Assembly (NCBI GenBank): GCA_003249035.1
Contig: QBMK01000013.1
Span: 1-64,000, forward strand
Length of the DNA: 64,000 nucleotides
Direction of reading: 5' to 3'
DNA from: Pseudanabaena sp.
GTDB lineage: Bacteria; Cyanobacteriota; Cyanobacteriia; Pseudanabaenales; Pseudanabaenaceae
Shown here: one piece after another, positions 28,656-37,730 of the stretch
Layout: every line of letters starts with the position of its first letter
Numbering within the stretch: the stretch's first letter is position 1
Notes under the pieces: model-generated
Seen by the model: the letters and a program-made list of their open reading frames with translations, nothing else
Told to the model about the DNA's origin: nothing
Database searches by the model: none
Program-made: the position numbers and the translations under genes

Positions 28656-31067
28656 CTAACTTCTCAAAGTTGCTTGGAATTTTTCTTCGAGTAAGTCACG
28701 CACTTTTTGATGGATGGGATTAATATCAGCATCGGTCAAAGTGCGATCGCTGGCTCGATAAACTAGTCTGAAGGCAAGACTACGCGAACCTTCAGGAACT
28801 CCTTTGCCGATGTATTGATCGAAGAGAGTTACGGAATCCAACAACTCGCCGCCCACATGAGTAATCGATCGCTGAATATCCGCAACTGTGAATTTGAGTG
28901 GAGCAAAAAAGGCAATATCGCGATCGCTACTAGGATAAGTGGAGAAAGCATGGAAAGTGGGAATCGACTTTTTCATCATTGCATCAAGCAATGTGTAGAA
29001 ATCTAGCTCGAAGGCATAAATTTCATCGGGGAGTTCTTTCTCGGCGCGTAACTGCGGATGTAACTGACCGAATGTACCGAGACGTTCTCCTGAGATCCAT
29101 AGGGATGCAGTGCGCCCTGGGTGCAATCTTGTATCTTTTTGATCGGGTTGGTACTCGACTGATACGCAGAGATTATGGAAGACAGAATCCAGCAAGCCTT
29201 TAGCTTCATAGAAATTCATCGGCTTGGATTCATGCTGCCAAGTGCCGACGGTCGGATCACCGCCGAAAATACCTGCAATGCGATCGGTTTCATCACTGCC
29301 AGCTTCATCGAGCCAGAACACGCGACCAATTTCAAATCCATTCAGGATTCCATTACCTTGGTTGAGATTAAAAGCACATGACTCAATCAAATTAGTGAGT
29401 AAATCATCACGCAAAGCTCCGTATTCGATCGCTACAGGATTATTGATTTTCACCTGATGTGATTCAGCAGGACTGCATAGAGACATATGCATTACTTCGT
29501 TCAAACCGACAGCACGTAAGGCGGCTCGAATCATCCGACCACCTTCTTGATCGGCAGAAAGAAACCCGAACTCAGTTCTTGCAGGTAAAGTTTCTACAAA
29601 TTTATCGTAACCGTAGATTCGCGCAATTTCTTCCACTAAGTCGATTTCACGTTCAATATCGGCATAACGATAGGGAGGCACAGTCACTTTCCATGTGGCA
29701 TAGCTGCCTTCTTCAATCGGTTGTTTGGTTAGCTCGAAGGACAGTACTTTGAGTGTTTGTTCGACTTCAGATTCAGAGAGTAAAGCTAATGCGTCATCAT
29801 CTTCGCGATCGACTTCACCAAGGACTTGCCACACCTTAGTCAAGCGCAAATCAATCACGCGAACTTCCTTGGAACGTGCATCCATGACGCTCTGTTCCAC
29901 GACTTCACCACCAGCCATCTCCATAATCATCTGCACCGCTTTTGCCGAGGCAAATTCGATCGCAGCTTGATTTACGCCGCGTTCATAACGTGCCGATGCC
30001 TCAGTGCGTAGACCCTGAGCGCGAGCCGATCGCCTTGTCGTAACTTGGGTAAATAGAGCCGCTTCTAAAACAATATTTGTAGTTTTTTCAGAAACCTCAG
30101 TTTCTGCACCACCCATCACTCCTGCGATCGCGATCGGTTTGTCACCAGATGTAATCAACAAATTTTGACTAGTGAGACTGCGATTGGCATCGTCAAGGGT
30201 TTTGATCTTTTCTCCAGCTTTTGCAAAGCGCACACCAATCTTGAGCCCGTCTGCCAAAGTATCCGCATCAAAGGCATGGAGAGGCTGTCCCCATTCCAAC
30301 AAAATGTAATTGGTAATATCGACAATATTGTTAATAGAGCGCATTCCCGCCGCTTCAATACGGTGTTTTAACCATTCGGGTGAAGGGGCAACTTTTACAC
30401 CTTTAATCAATGTCCCAATATAGGCAGGACAGGATTTAAGCTCCTCTACCGTTATCCAATTAGTCGCTTTTGGCTGAGAATCTGTAGTAGCTAAGGGCAA
30501 ACGCACTTCTTTGCCCAGCAAAGCCGCAACTTCACGGGCAATTCCCACCATGCTAAGGGCATCAGCTCGGTTAGCTGTTGAAGTCACATCAAGGATCGCG
30601 TCATCGAGTCCGAGCAATGGACGCACATCTGACCCAACGGTTACACCTTCAGGAAATTCATGGATGCCGCTTGATTCTTTAGCTAGCCCAATTTCTGCGA
30701 GTGAACAAATCATCCCCTCAGAACGCTCGCCACGCAACTTTGTAGGACGCAATTTCAAATCAACTGTTGGCAAATAAGTACCAATTGTGGCAACAGGTAC
30801 AAACAAACCCTGTCTAGCATTTGCCGCGCCACAGACGATTTGTAAAGGCTCAGGTGCACCTATGTCTACTTTACATACCTGCAATTTATCAGCATTAGGG
30901 TGACGCTCAGCCGTAAGGATATGTCCAACCACAACTCCCTCAGCCCATGTCCTGCGATCCTCTATTGACTCGACTTCAAAGCCTGCCATAGTCAGTTTTT
31001 CGTCTAGCTCTTGCGGCGAGAGATCGCAGTCTACAAGTTCACGGAGCCAATTCAGAGAGATACGCAT
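28656..31067 (-). CDS. pheT: phenylalanyl-tRNA synthetase beta subunit
   Basis: Beta chain of the alpha2-beta2 enzyme that charges tRNA-Phe. The 803-residue protein is full length with the bacterial order of domains: [14 protein letters not shown]-terminus, EMAP-like tRNA-binding domain (about 40-150, with [13 protein letters not shown]), B3/B4 editing domain (about 215-390, [20 protein letters not shown] nearby), B5 domain, the catalytic-like core and a C-terminal ferredoxin-fold anticodon-binding domain (about 705-803, [11 protein letters not shown]). pheS is not adjacent, which is usual in cyanobacteria. It is divergent from pipY with about 90 nt between starts. Confidence 0.97.
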   Translation of the reverse strand: MRISLNWLRELVDCDLSPQELDEKLTMAGFEVESIEDRRTWAEGVVVGHILTAERHPNADKLQVCKVDIGAPEPLQIVCGAANARQGLFVPVATIGTYLPTVDLKLRPTKLRGERSEGMICSLAEIGLAKESSGIHEFPEGVTVGSDVRPLLGLDDAILDVTSTANRADALSMVGIAREVAALLGKEVRLPLATTDSQPKATNWITVEELKSCPAYIGTLIKGVKVAPSPEWLKHRIEAAGMRSINNIVDITNYILLEWGQPLHAFDADTLADGLKIGVRFAKAGEKIKTLDDANRSLTSQNLLITSGDKPIAIAGVMGGAETEVSEKTTNIVLEAALFTQVTTRRSARAQGLRTEASARYERGVNQAAIEFASAKAVQMIMEMAGGEVVEQSVMDARSKEVRVIDLRLTKVWQVLGEVDREDDDALALLSESEVEQTLKVLSFELTKQPIEEGSYATWKVTVPPYRYADIEREIDLVEEIARIYGYDKFVETLPARTEFGFLSADQEGGRMIRAALRAVGLNEVMHMSLCSPAESHQVKINNPVAIEYGALRDDLLTNLIESCAFNLNQGNGILNGFEIGRVFWLDEAGSDETDRIAGIFGGDPTVGTWQHESKPMNFYEAKGLLDSVFHNLCVSVEYQPDQKDTRLHPGRTASLWISGERLGTFGQLHPQLRAEKELPDEIYAFELDFYTLLDAMMKKSIPTFHAFSTYPSSDRDIAFFAPLKFTVADIQRSITHVGGELLDSVTLFDQYIGKGVPEGSRSLAFRLVYRASDRTLTDADINPIHQKVRDLLEEKFQATLRS

Positions 31068-31156
31068 TGGGAAATTCTGGAGAAAAGAGTATTAAGAAAT
31101 ATTCAGGCTATAGTAGTTTAGCAAAATCCGCACTCCAAACTTGACAACTGCATTTC

Positions 31157-31837
31157 ATGTCTGAAGTCAATCCTGGTTCGCTCAGTCAAATAATCTCCGA
31201 TCGCCTAAATCAAATTCGCGCCAAAATTCCGCCGCAGGTAAAACTCGTTGCTGTCAGCAAATATACGACTACTGAGGCGATACGTGCGACCTATGACGCA
31301 GATGTGCGCGACTTTGCAGAATCGCGAGTACAAGAAGCAAAAATTAAGCAAGAAGAATTAGCTGATTTAACCGATATTACTTGGCACATGATTGGTTCTT
31401 TGCAAAGTAACAAAGCAAGAGCCGCGATCGCGCAATTTGATTGGATACATTCCATTGATCGGCTTAGTCTCGCGGAGCAATGCGATCGCCTCATTTCCGA
31501 ACTGAATAAATCACCTAAGCTTTTACTACAAGTCAAGCTAGCAGATGATCCCAATAAATCAGGCTGGTCAGAATCAGAACTCTTAGCTGATTTGCCAATC
31601 CTAGAAAAGCTCCAAAATCTCAATATCGTGGGGCTAATGACGATCTTGCCACTTGGCTTAGACGAGTCTCAAGCCTATGCAGTATTTTATCGCGTAACCA
31701 ACTTAGCCGAAAAGCTGCGATCGCTGGGTTGGCATAATATTCAAGAACTCTCAATGGGCATGTCAGCGGACTATGCGATCGCAGTCAAAGCAGGGGCTTC
31801 GATCATTCGCGTTGGTAGCAAGATATTTTCTGGGTAA
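31157..31837 (+). CDS. pipY: YggS/PipY family PLP homeostasis protein
   Basis: A 226-residue PLP-binding protein that keeps vitamin B6 and amino-acid pools balanced; it has no known enzyme activity. PLP would bind Lys35 in LVAVSKYTT; phosphate contacts are in ELSMGMSADYAIAVKAGASIIRVG near the C-terminus. Variation is seen at FAESRVQEA, where most members have FGENRVQE. In many cyanobacteria pipY follows pipX in an operon, but the 90 nt upstream cannot hold pipX and pheT lies beyond on the other strand. The sepF-proC pair follows 796 nt later, a neighbourhood known from this family across bacteria. Confidence 0.93.
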   Translation: MSEVNPGSLSQIISDRLNQIRAKIPPQVKLVAVSKYTTTEAIRATYDADVRDFAESRVQEAKIKQEELADLTDITWHMIGSLQSNKARAAIAQFDWIHSIDRLSLAEQCDRLISELNKSPKLLLQVKLADDPNKSGWSESELLADLPILEKLQNLNIVGLMTILPLGLDESQAYAVFYRVTNLAEKLRSLGWHNIQELSMGMSADYAIAVKAGASIIRVGSKIFSG

Positions 31838-32633
31838 ATTTATTTTTTGCTTGCCAGATACGCCCAAACCTGATATAAACTTTACCACTCTATGATTAAT
31901 GATAATATTTTACAGAATAATACTATTTTTGCAGAATAATATGATTTTCATTAAATTATTAATAATAGGAGTTTAAATTCCAATTAAATTGAATTTAAGG
32001 AATTTATAGTAACTATAGTAAATAGTTTGGCACTAGCTAGTTTGGTAACAAAGAATACTTCTATAGATTTATAAGTATTCGTGTCATTCAATTTTGCAAA
32101 ATGCAAACAACTTCAGAAACTTCTTAGTCAAAATGTTTAGGCTTTTTTTGAGGCTTGAATACAAATAAAACTGAGGATCCTTGTGTTTAACTAAATTCAT
32201 ATTTGTCAGTCAATTCGCTCAATTAGCCTCATATGGGCTCACATAGACATCCATAATGACTAGAGTCTCAAAGCCTTGAATGAGCTGTAGATTTGGTCAA
32301 CTATTAAAAAATTGTTAAACTCCAACAAGTTTTCTTCAGAGAAGTTAGTTTGCTTAAAATGTTAAGTGCTTTGCGACACAAGAATTCGATAAATAAATGT
32401 CGTGTTTTGTCGCATAAAAAAAACTTAACAGATGTATCTAGCTTTTTTTTATGTTATCGGTTACAGTCTGCGGGTGAACATATTGTCAATACTGTTTCAA
32501 ACAGTTGTGATATTTGTATCTGTCCAGAAAGTACAATTTTTGCTTGATGAGATTTCATTCCTCATCAAGGTCTGAAATACATGTTTCGGTTCCCAAGCCA
32601 AAACTGAGGAGCACACACTAGGAGTATAATACG
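31838..32633. other. 796-nt AT-rich gap before sepF
   Basis: The largest gene-free stretch. No frame with coding character is found on either strand. Visible features are a small hairpin at 32053-32080 (gaatactt...aagtattc), and nested complementary segments at 32361-32429 ending near a T8 run at 32443-32450. A Shine-Dalgarno aggag at 32620-32624 serves sepF. The stretch probably holds a long sepF leader or an unrecognised small RNA. Confidence 0.45.
32361..32450 (+). ncRNA. possible structured RNA or sepF leader element
   Basis: gttaagt (32361-32367) pairs with acttaac (32423-32429) and tgcgaca (32372-32378) with tgtcgca (32408-32414), giving a two-part stem enclosing a 29 nt loop; a T8 tract follows after 14 nt. 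This could be a small RNA with a U-tail or part of the sepF 5' leader. No known RNA family is recognised and chance pairing in AT-rich DNA is possible. Confidence 0.25.
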
Positions 32634-33218
32634 ATGGGAATTTTTAGTAAGCTTAAGGATTTTGTTGGTCTATCTGAATCTCAAGAGTACGAATATGAGT
32701 ACGATGAAGCTTCTGGCCGTGAATACCAAGATATGTATCAAGAAGATAATGGCGCGATCGCACCAGAACCAGAAGAGCCTCAAACTCGCCGCACCCGTGA
32801 ACGTCACACTGCTTTAAGAGCATCTTCTGAAAACATGAGTAATGTAATTGGTATGCCTGGTGCTGCAAATGGTTTGTCCCAAGTATTGGTGATGGAGCCT
32901 CGTAGCTTTGAAGAAATGCCTCAGGCAATCCAAGCATTACGTGAACGCAAATCGGTTGTACTTAACCTGACAATGATGGATCCCGACCAAGCTCAGCGTG
33001 CTGTTGACTTTGTTGCTGGTGGTACTTATGCCCTTGATGGTCATCAAGAACGCATTGGCGACAGCATCTTCCTATTTGCACCTTCTTGTGTTCAAGTTTC
33101 ATCACAGTCTACTGTATTGAACGAATCGCCAATGAATCAGCCTCGTGTGGTACGTCCTACCGCAGCACCTGCTCCAGCATGGGCAGCCGAAGCACCCGTT
33201 AGCCGTTTCGCTCAATAA
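32634..33218 (+). CDS. sepF: cell division protein SepF
   Basis: Membrane-associated FtsZ-binding protein that tethers and bundles Z-ring filaments; called Cdv2 in some cyanobacteria. The 194-residue protein has the expected parts: amphipathic N-terminal helix [13 protein letters not shown] for membrane binding, an acidic disordered linker with EYEYEYD and [10 protein letters not shown], and the SepF core at about 82-165 ([40 protein letters not shown]). A Pro/Ala-rich tail ends it. ATG at 32634 has aggag nine bases upstream. proC follows after 22 nt. Confidence 0.97.
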   Translation: MGIFSKLKDFVGLSESQEYEYEYDEASGREYQDMYQEDNGAIAPEPEEPQTRRTRERHTALRASSENMSNVIGMPGAANGLSQVLVMEPRSFEEMPQAIQALRERKSVVLNLTMMDPDQAQRAVDFVAGGTYALDGHQERIGDSIFLFAPSCVQVSSQSTVLNESPMNQPRVVRPTAAPAPAWAAEAPVSRFAQ

Positions 33219-33240
33219 TATCTAGGTTATTGGTGAATCT

Positions 33241-34038
33241 TTGAAAGCTCGACTCAGTATTATCGGTGGCGGTGTAATGGGTGAGGCAATTTTGTCTCGC
33301 CTGATCGCTAGTAATATTTACCTGCCATCTGATGTCTGTGTAAGCGATCCGATGCCAGAGCGTCGTTCTCTCCTAGAAAAACTTTACGGAGTGCAAGTTA
33401 CGCCAAATAATCTGGTAGCTGCTGATGCTGAGATTATGCTGATAGCGGTTAAGCCGCAATCGCTGAATGCGGCAGCAATTGGTCTTTCTAATGCTCCTGC
33501 ACCTTGTATTGTGTCAATTTTAGCTGGCGTAACTTTGGCTCAGTTAGAGTTAATGTTTCCCTCTAAGTCGATCATCAGAGCGATGCCAAATACACCAGCG
33601 CAGGTTGGTGCTGGTGTAACTGCGATCGCAGCTAATACATTAGTAACTACAGCGCAGCTAGATGCTGTGCGAAAAATTTTTGGAGCGGTCGGTACGGTAG
33701 TCGAAGTTGGCGAGTCGCTGATGAATGCTGTCACAGGTTTGTCTGGTTCTGGGCCTGCTTACGTTGCGCTCATGGTTGAAGCAATGGCTGATGGTGGTGT
33801 GGCGGCGGGATTGCCGAGGACGATCGCGATGCAGCTTGCCACCCAAACAGTTTTAGGGACAGCACAATTATTAAGTGAAACAAAGCTACATCCTGCTCAG
33901 TTAAAGGATCAAGTCACTAGTCCCGCAGGTACAACCATTGCGGCGATCGCTCAGTTAGAAAAAGCAGGCTTGCGTTCCGCTATGATAGAAGCCGTGCTTG
34001 CCGCAACCCGTCGTGCTGAGGAATTGGGTAAGCAATAG
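33241..34038 (+). CDS. proC: pyrroline-5-carboxylate reductase
   Basis: Last step of proline synthesis, reducing pyrroline-5-carboxylate with NAD(P)H. The 265-residue protein starts at TTG 33241, giving KARLSIIGGGVMGEAIL, the Rossmann glycine motif at residues 8-13. The signature LSGSGPAYVALMVEAMADGG and the downstream DQVTSPAGTTIAAI (P5CR signature) are intact. No ATG upstream fits. It is cotranscribed with sepF (22 nt gap), an arrangement conserved in many Gram-positive bacteria and cyanobacteria. Confidence 0.97.
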   Translation: MKARLSIIGGGVMGEAILSRLIASNIYLPSDVCVSDPMPERRSLLEKLYGVQVTPNNLVAADAEIMLIAVKPQSLNAAAIGLSNAPAPCIVSILAGVTLAQLELMFPSKSIIRAMPNTPAQVGAGVTAIAANTLVTTAQLDAVRKIFGAVGTVVEVGESLMNAVTGLSGSGPAYVALMVEAMADGGVAAGLPRTIAMQLATQTVLGTAQLLSETKLHPAQLKDQVTSPAGTTIAAIAQLEKAGLRSAMIEAVLAATRRAEELGKQ

Positions 34039-34045
34039 GTCTTTT

Positions 34046-34070
34046 TAGCTTCGTGCTATGCACGAAGCTA
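34046..34070. terminator. small hairpin between proC and purM
   Basis: 11 bp stem tagcttcgtgc with its complement around loop tat, 8 nt past the proC stop. No T run follows on the plus strand, so it may attenuate rather than end transcription into purM. Confidence 0.45.
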
Positions 34071-34104
34071 AACTTGTAGTTGAGCAGATCGGGAGTTAGA
34101 GGTT

Positions 34105-35136
34105 TTGGATTATCGTCAAGCGGGTGTAGACATCGAAGCAGGTCGTACCTTCGTTGAAAAAATTCGCGATTCTGTGGCAAGAACCCATCGTCTTGGAGTA
34201 TTAGGCGATCTTGGTGGTTTTGGGGGCTGCTTTGAATTGCCCACAGGTTATCGGCAACCCGTTCTCGTTTCAGGTACAGACGGTGTTGGTACAAAACTGA
34301 AAATTGCTCAAGCAGCCAATAAACACGACACGATTGGCATCGATCTGGTGGCGATGTGCGTGAATGATGTACTGACCTCCGGCGCAGAGCCTTTATTTTT
34401 CTTAGATTATTTAGCTACTGGCAAACTCGAACCCGATCAACTCGCTGAAGTGGTGAAGGGCATTGCTGATGGTTGTCAAATGGCAGGTTGTGCTTTGCTC
34501 GGTGGAGAAACGGCCGAGATGCCAGGTTTCTATGGTGCGGGAGAGTATGACGCAGCAGGCTTTTGCGTGGCGATCGCCGAAAAGTCGGAAATGCTTAATG
34601 GCACGCAGGTAAATATTGGTGATGTGGTAATTGGTTTAGCCAGTTCTGGTGTGCATAGTAATGGCTACAGTCTTGTCCGCAAGATTATTGAAAGCAAAGG
34701 CTATAGCTGGGGTGATAAGTTAGCAATTTCTCCTGAGACACAAGATCTAACTTTGGCTGAAGTATTTCTCACGCCTACGCAAATTTATGTCAAACCAGTT
34801 TTAGCGGCGCTCAAATCTAATCTAGGTATTCATGGACTTGCTCATATTACTGGCGGCGGATTACCTGAGAATTTGCCCCGTTGTCTCGGTGATGGTCAAG
34901 CTGTGCAGATTGTTCGCAATAATTGGCAAATTCCTGCTCTATTTCAGTGGCTTCAGTCTGAGGGCGAAGTTCCTGAACTAGATATGTTTAATACTTTTAA
35001 TATGGGTATTGGCATGGCGGTAGTCGTTGATCCAACTAAAACAGATGATGCGATCGCCTATTTTCAATCTCAAGGTTTTGGAACGAACCGCATCGGTGAA
35101 GTCATCGTTGGAGAGCGATCGCTTAGTTTTGTATAG
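34105..35136 (+). CDS. purM: phosphoribosylaminoimidazole (AIR) synthetase
   Basis: Converts FGAM to aminoimidazole ribotide with ATP in purine synthesis. The 343-residue protein has [13 protein letters not shown] at the start, [45 protein letters not shown] and the C-terminal [11 protein letters not shown], all canonical for PurM. Start is TTG at 34105 with gagg five bases upstream. The protein is full length. It follows proC after 66 nt and precedes the small allophanate-hydrolase-like gene by 68 nt on the same strand. Confidence 0.97.
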   Translation: MDYRQAGVDIEAGRTFVEKIRDSVARTHRLGVLGDLGGFGGCFELPTGYRQPVLVSGTDGVGTKLKIAQAANKHDTIGIDLVAMCVNDVLTSGAEPLFFLDYLATGKLEPDQLAEVVKGIADGCQMAGCALLGGETAEMPGFYGAGEYDAAGFCVAIAEKSEMLNGTQVNIGDVVIGLASSGVHSNGYSLVRKIIESKGYSWGDKLAISPETQDLTLAEVFLTPTQIYVKPVLAALKSNLGIHGLAHITGGGLPENLPRCLGDGQAVQIVRNNWQIPALFQWLQSEGEVPELDMFNTFNMGIGMAVVVDPTKTDDAIAYFQSQGFGTNRIGEVIVGERSLSFV

Positions 35137-35204
35137 CCTATACTTGCTAAAACAATGCTAGTTTGCAGAATTTCTAAATGTAAATAAATTCAGAGAGAAA
35201 AGTA

Positions 35205-35582
35205 ATGCAGATGATTGATTTTGCGGTGAATGGGACTTTAATGCGAGGGCTAGAATTAAATGACAACTTGCAAAAGGTTGGGGCAATATTCGTAAGAGAG
35301 GATGTAACATCGCCTATTTATCGACTTTGGTCGATCGCCGATCAACATCCAGCAATGTTACGAGTTAGCGAAAATGGACAGGCGATCGCTTTAGAAATTT
35401 GGTCAGTTACTCTTGATGCTCTAGGTAAAATTCTATTGTCTGAGCCTGCTGGACTAAGCATTGGCAAAATTGTTTTGGCTGATGGACAAGAAGTTTTAGG
35501 TGTTTTAGGTGAGCCATTTTTATGTGAAGGTCAAAAAGAAATCACCTCCTATGGTGGCTGGCGAGCTTACACAGCAAGTTAA
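35205..35582 (+). CDS. stand-alone allophanate hydrolase C-terminal domain protein
   Basis: A 125-residue protein matching only the C-terminal domain of allophanate hydrolase (AtzF/DUR1 type), including LMRGLELNDNLQKVGAIFV at the start, the central LWSIADQHPAMLRVSE and the terminal KEITSYGGWRAY. In the full enzyme this gamma-glutamylcyclotransferase-like domain follows an amidase domain and takes the N-carboxyurea decarboxylation step. There is no amidase or urea carboxylase nearby. Such short proteins are sometimes annotated as glutamyl-tRNA amidotransferase-related; that is not supported here. ATG at 35205 has gagag upstream; Met3 is an alternative start. Function unproven. Confidence 0.75.
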   Translation: MQMIDFAVNGTLMRGLELNDNLQKVGAIFVREDVTSPIYRLWSIADQHPAMLRVSENGQAIALEIWSVTLDALGKILLSEPAGLSIGKIVLADGQEVLGVLGEPFLCEGQKEITSYGGWRAYTAS

Positions 35583-35584
35583 AT

Positions 35585-35675
35585 CCAAAATCATTTGAGC
35601 ACGTTGCAAAGCTCCTGCTCAAATGATTTTGGGCTTGATCAAATAAAGAAGTTGTATAGAGGATTCTTTATTTGA
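35585..35675. terminator. two hairpins between convergent genes
   Basis: First: 17 bp perfect stem 35585-35601 with 35616-35632 (ccaaaatcatttgagca), terminating the plus-strand operon. Second: 12 bp stem 35639-35650 with 35664-35675, which reaches into the last codons of the CocE-type gene on the minus strand. Confidence 0.7.
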
Positions 35676-37347
35676 TGGGTAGCTGTAAATGGGAAGGATA
35701 TTCAGCACCAAAAAAAATTTGCTGCGTTGACTCCACCAAGTCGCTGACTGTCGCTTCCGATGGCAACTTTTGAGTATTTGAATGACGCTCGATCATAGGA
35801 AAAGCTGAACTTGCGATCGCTACACCAATACGTTGACCTTGAGCAAAATTTTGGCAGGTTGGACGCAATTTAATGCGATATTCATTTACTACATCGGGTT
35901 CAATCCATTCAGACTCAGTAAATGATTTACGGAACTTTGCCCGTAAGACACCCATCGATACCAGCATTTGCTTACCATCGGGATAAATATCTATGAGCTT
36001 AATTACCCAATCAGTATCAGGCGCGGTGGTAGCAGCATAAAGAACAACTTCAGGAATACCTGCGATCGCAATCTCCTGCTCCAGTTCTACACTCTGATAA
36101 ACCAATACATCCCAACGCTGATGCACATTGCGCTGATCGTAAAATCCGTAGGCATTGACAGGATTGGGATTGCGGGGATCGTATACATAGATATCTGGCA
36201 ATTGGTAATTGATGATTGGCAATTGGTCGCTTAGCTGTTTTTGGGAAGAGAGATAGAGTTTTTTAGTGCTTGTATCTTTCGGGAATTCTGGTAGATCTAT
36301 CCAGTGATTTTTGCCCATGAGGAAAAGCTGTACAGGAGCGCGATCGCAAATCCCATTTTCAATTCCTTTTAGCCAGAAATCAAACCAGTCAACTTGCAAT
36401 TGATCGATGTGAGAAACGGCAGCTTCACCAAAGTCAATCTCGCCTACTGTCGGCAGCCAAGGTAAATGCTGCCAAGGCGCGACGATTAAATGTTGTGGCT
36501 TCTGTGTTGAGGCTTTGGCTTGATGATAGGTGTTAATCGTCGCCTCAATAAAAATATCTGCCCATCCAGCGATATGTAATGCAGGTAAATCATAGCGATC
36601 AAAATATCCGAGAGGATTAAGCTTTTGCCAATATTCATCATCAGCTTTCTGATTCCCAATCCAATCAAAAAAGAACTCACCAAAATCGCCAAAAGCTTCA
36701 TTCTTAAATAGTTCAATTTCATTTAGCGGCGAAGTAGCTAACCATTTAGAAATCTGCTTTTGTGCTTCAAAAAGATTTGTGGCTTGTGGTTCTTGCTTTA
36801 AATACCATGCACGATTTTGAGCTAACTGCAAAGCCCAACCTAAGACAAAATCTAGGCATAGCGCTCCACCAAAATAAAACCAGCCATGATATAAATCCGC
36901 CGTTGCCATACTTGGACAAATCGTCACTAACCCCTTTGGTTGTTGCACAGCAGCTTGAAATTGCGTCACCCCTTGGTAGGAAAACCCATACATTCCCACC
37001 TTGCCGCTACTTCCTTCTAATTCCTTCGCGCACCATTCCACCGTATCAAATCCATCTGCATATTCATTGCGAAATGGATAGAATTCACCTTCAGAAGTAC
37101 CGCAACCACGCACATCTTGAATGACGACAATATAGCCTTGGCTGGCATACCAACTCGGATGAGCATAAGTACAGGTAGAAGCGATCGCACGGCCATATGG
37201 TAAGCGCATTAATAGCACTGGTAAAGGCGTATCAACATTCTTCGGGCGATAAATATCAGCCGTCAAGTTAATGCGATCGAGCATGGGGATTTCGACTTGT
37301 CGCTGGACATTGACTTTGGAATGGAAAGCGGTTAATTTAGGAGGCAT
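35668..37347 (-). CDS. CocE/NonD family hydrolase
   Basis: A 559-residue alpha/beta hydrolase related to cocaine esterase and X-Pro dipeptidyl peptidase (peptidase S15 type). The nucleophile is Ser123 in GMYGFSYQGVTQF; the oxyanion Tyr appears in RLPYGRA near 51, and the acid/His part in LPALHIAGWADIFIEAT and LIVAPWQHLPW. The C-terminal beta-jelly-roll domain (about 340-545) ends the protein. No signal peptide, so it is cytoplasmic; natural substrate (ester or Pro-peptide) unknown. A 61-residue gene lies 15 nt upstream and is probably in the same transcript. Confidence 0.9.
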   Translation of the reverse strand: MPPKLTAFHSKVNVQRQVEIPMLDRINLTADIYRPKNVDTPLPVLLMRLPYGRAIASTCTYAHPSWYASQGYIVVIQDVRGCGTSEGEFYPFRNEYADGFDTVEWCAKELEGSSGKVGMYGFSYQGVTQFQAAVQQPKGLVTICPSMATADLYHGWFYFGGALCLDFVLGWALQLAQNRAWYLKQEPQATNLFEAQKQISKWLATSPLNEIELFKNEAFGDFGEFFFDWIGNQKADDEYWQKLNPLGYFDRYDLPALHIAGWADIFIEATINTYHQAKASTQKPQHLIVAPWQHLPWLPTVGEIDFGEAAVSHIDQLQVDWFDFWLKGIENGICDRAPVQLFLMGKNHWIDLPEFPKDTSTKKLYLSSQKQLSDQLPIINYQLPDIYVYDPRNPNPVNAYGFYDQRNVHQRWDVLVYQSVELEQEIAIAGIPEVVLYAATTAPDTDWVIKLIDIYPDGKQMLVSMGVLRAKFRKSFTESEWIEPDVVNEYRIKLRPTCQNFAQGQRIGVAIASSAFPMIERHSNTQKLPSEATVSDLVESTQQIFFGAEYPSHLQLPIK

Positions 37348-37362
37348 CGAGATATCCTAATT

Positions 37363-37548
37363 TTAATCCTGCTGCCAATCAGGAAATATTTTTCTGATTT
37401 CAATGAGTAGATCGTCGAGTTCTTCTAAGGCTTGGATCACGTCTATGCTCAGGCTGCCCAAATTATCTTTGAGAGACAATTGCACCAATAATTCGCGCTT
37501 GCTAGCGATCGCCACAAATCTTTCTTTTAAAACTTCAGGGGTAGACAT
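37363..37548 (-). CDS. small conserved-looking hypothetical protein
   Basis: A 61-residue acidic protein, predicted all-helical: MSTPEVLKERFVAIASKREL followed by VIQALEELDDLLIEIRKIF, with a heptad-like spacing of Leu/Ile suggestive of a helical hairpin or coiled coil. No signal peptide or metal motif. It sits 15 nt before the CocE-type hydrolase and may be its cotranscribed partner. Family not recognised. Its composition and the compact spacing make it more likely real than a chance frame. Confidence 0.55.
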   Translation of the reverse strand: MSTPEVLKERFVAIASKRELLVQLSLKDNLGSLSIDVIQALEELDDLLIEIRKIFPDWQQD

Positions 37549-37730
37549 ATCTCAGTTTTTAGTAAGTTATATTGGGCTTGTACTTTGGCTTAGGCTCAAA
37601 AGACAAGAAGTACTGCTTTTTCTAAATAGCTATTTTAACTCATAAGCCACGATTTACTGATTCCAGCGAGTTTGCTTTACAGGATGATAATTCGCGATAA
37701 ACTTTACCTAAAAGAAATTTTAAAAGGCTT

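Noticed and set aside
32350-32547. 65-codon frame with TTG start before sepF
   Set aside because: Starts at TTG, composition is Ser/Cys/Lys-rich without domain character and it overlaps the nested inverted repeats; more likely leader sequence than a gene.
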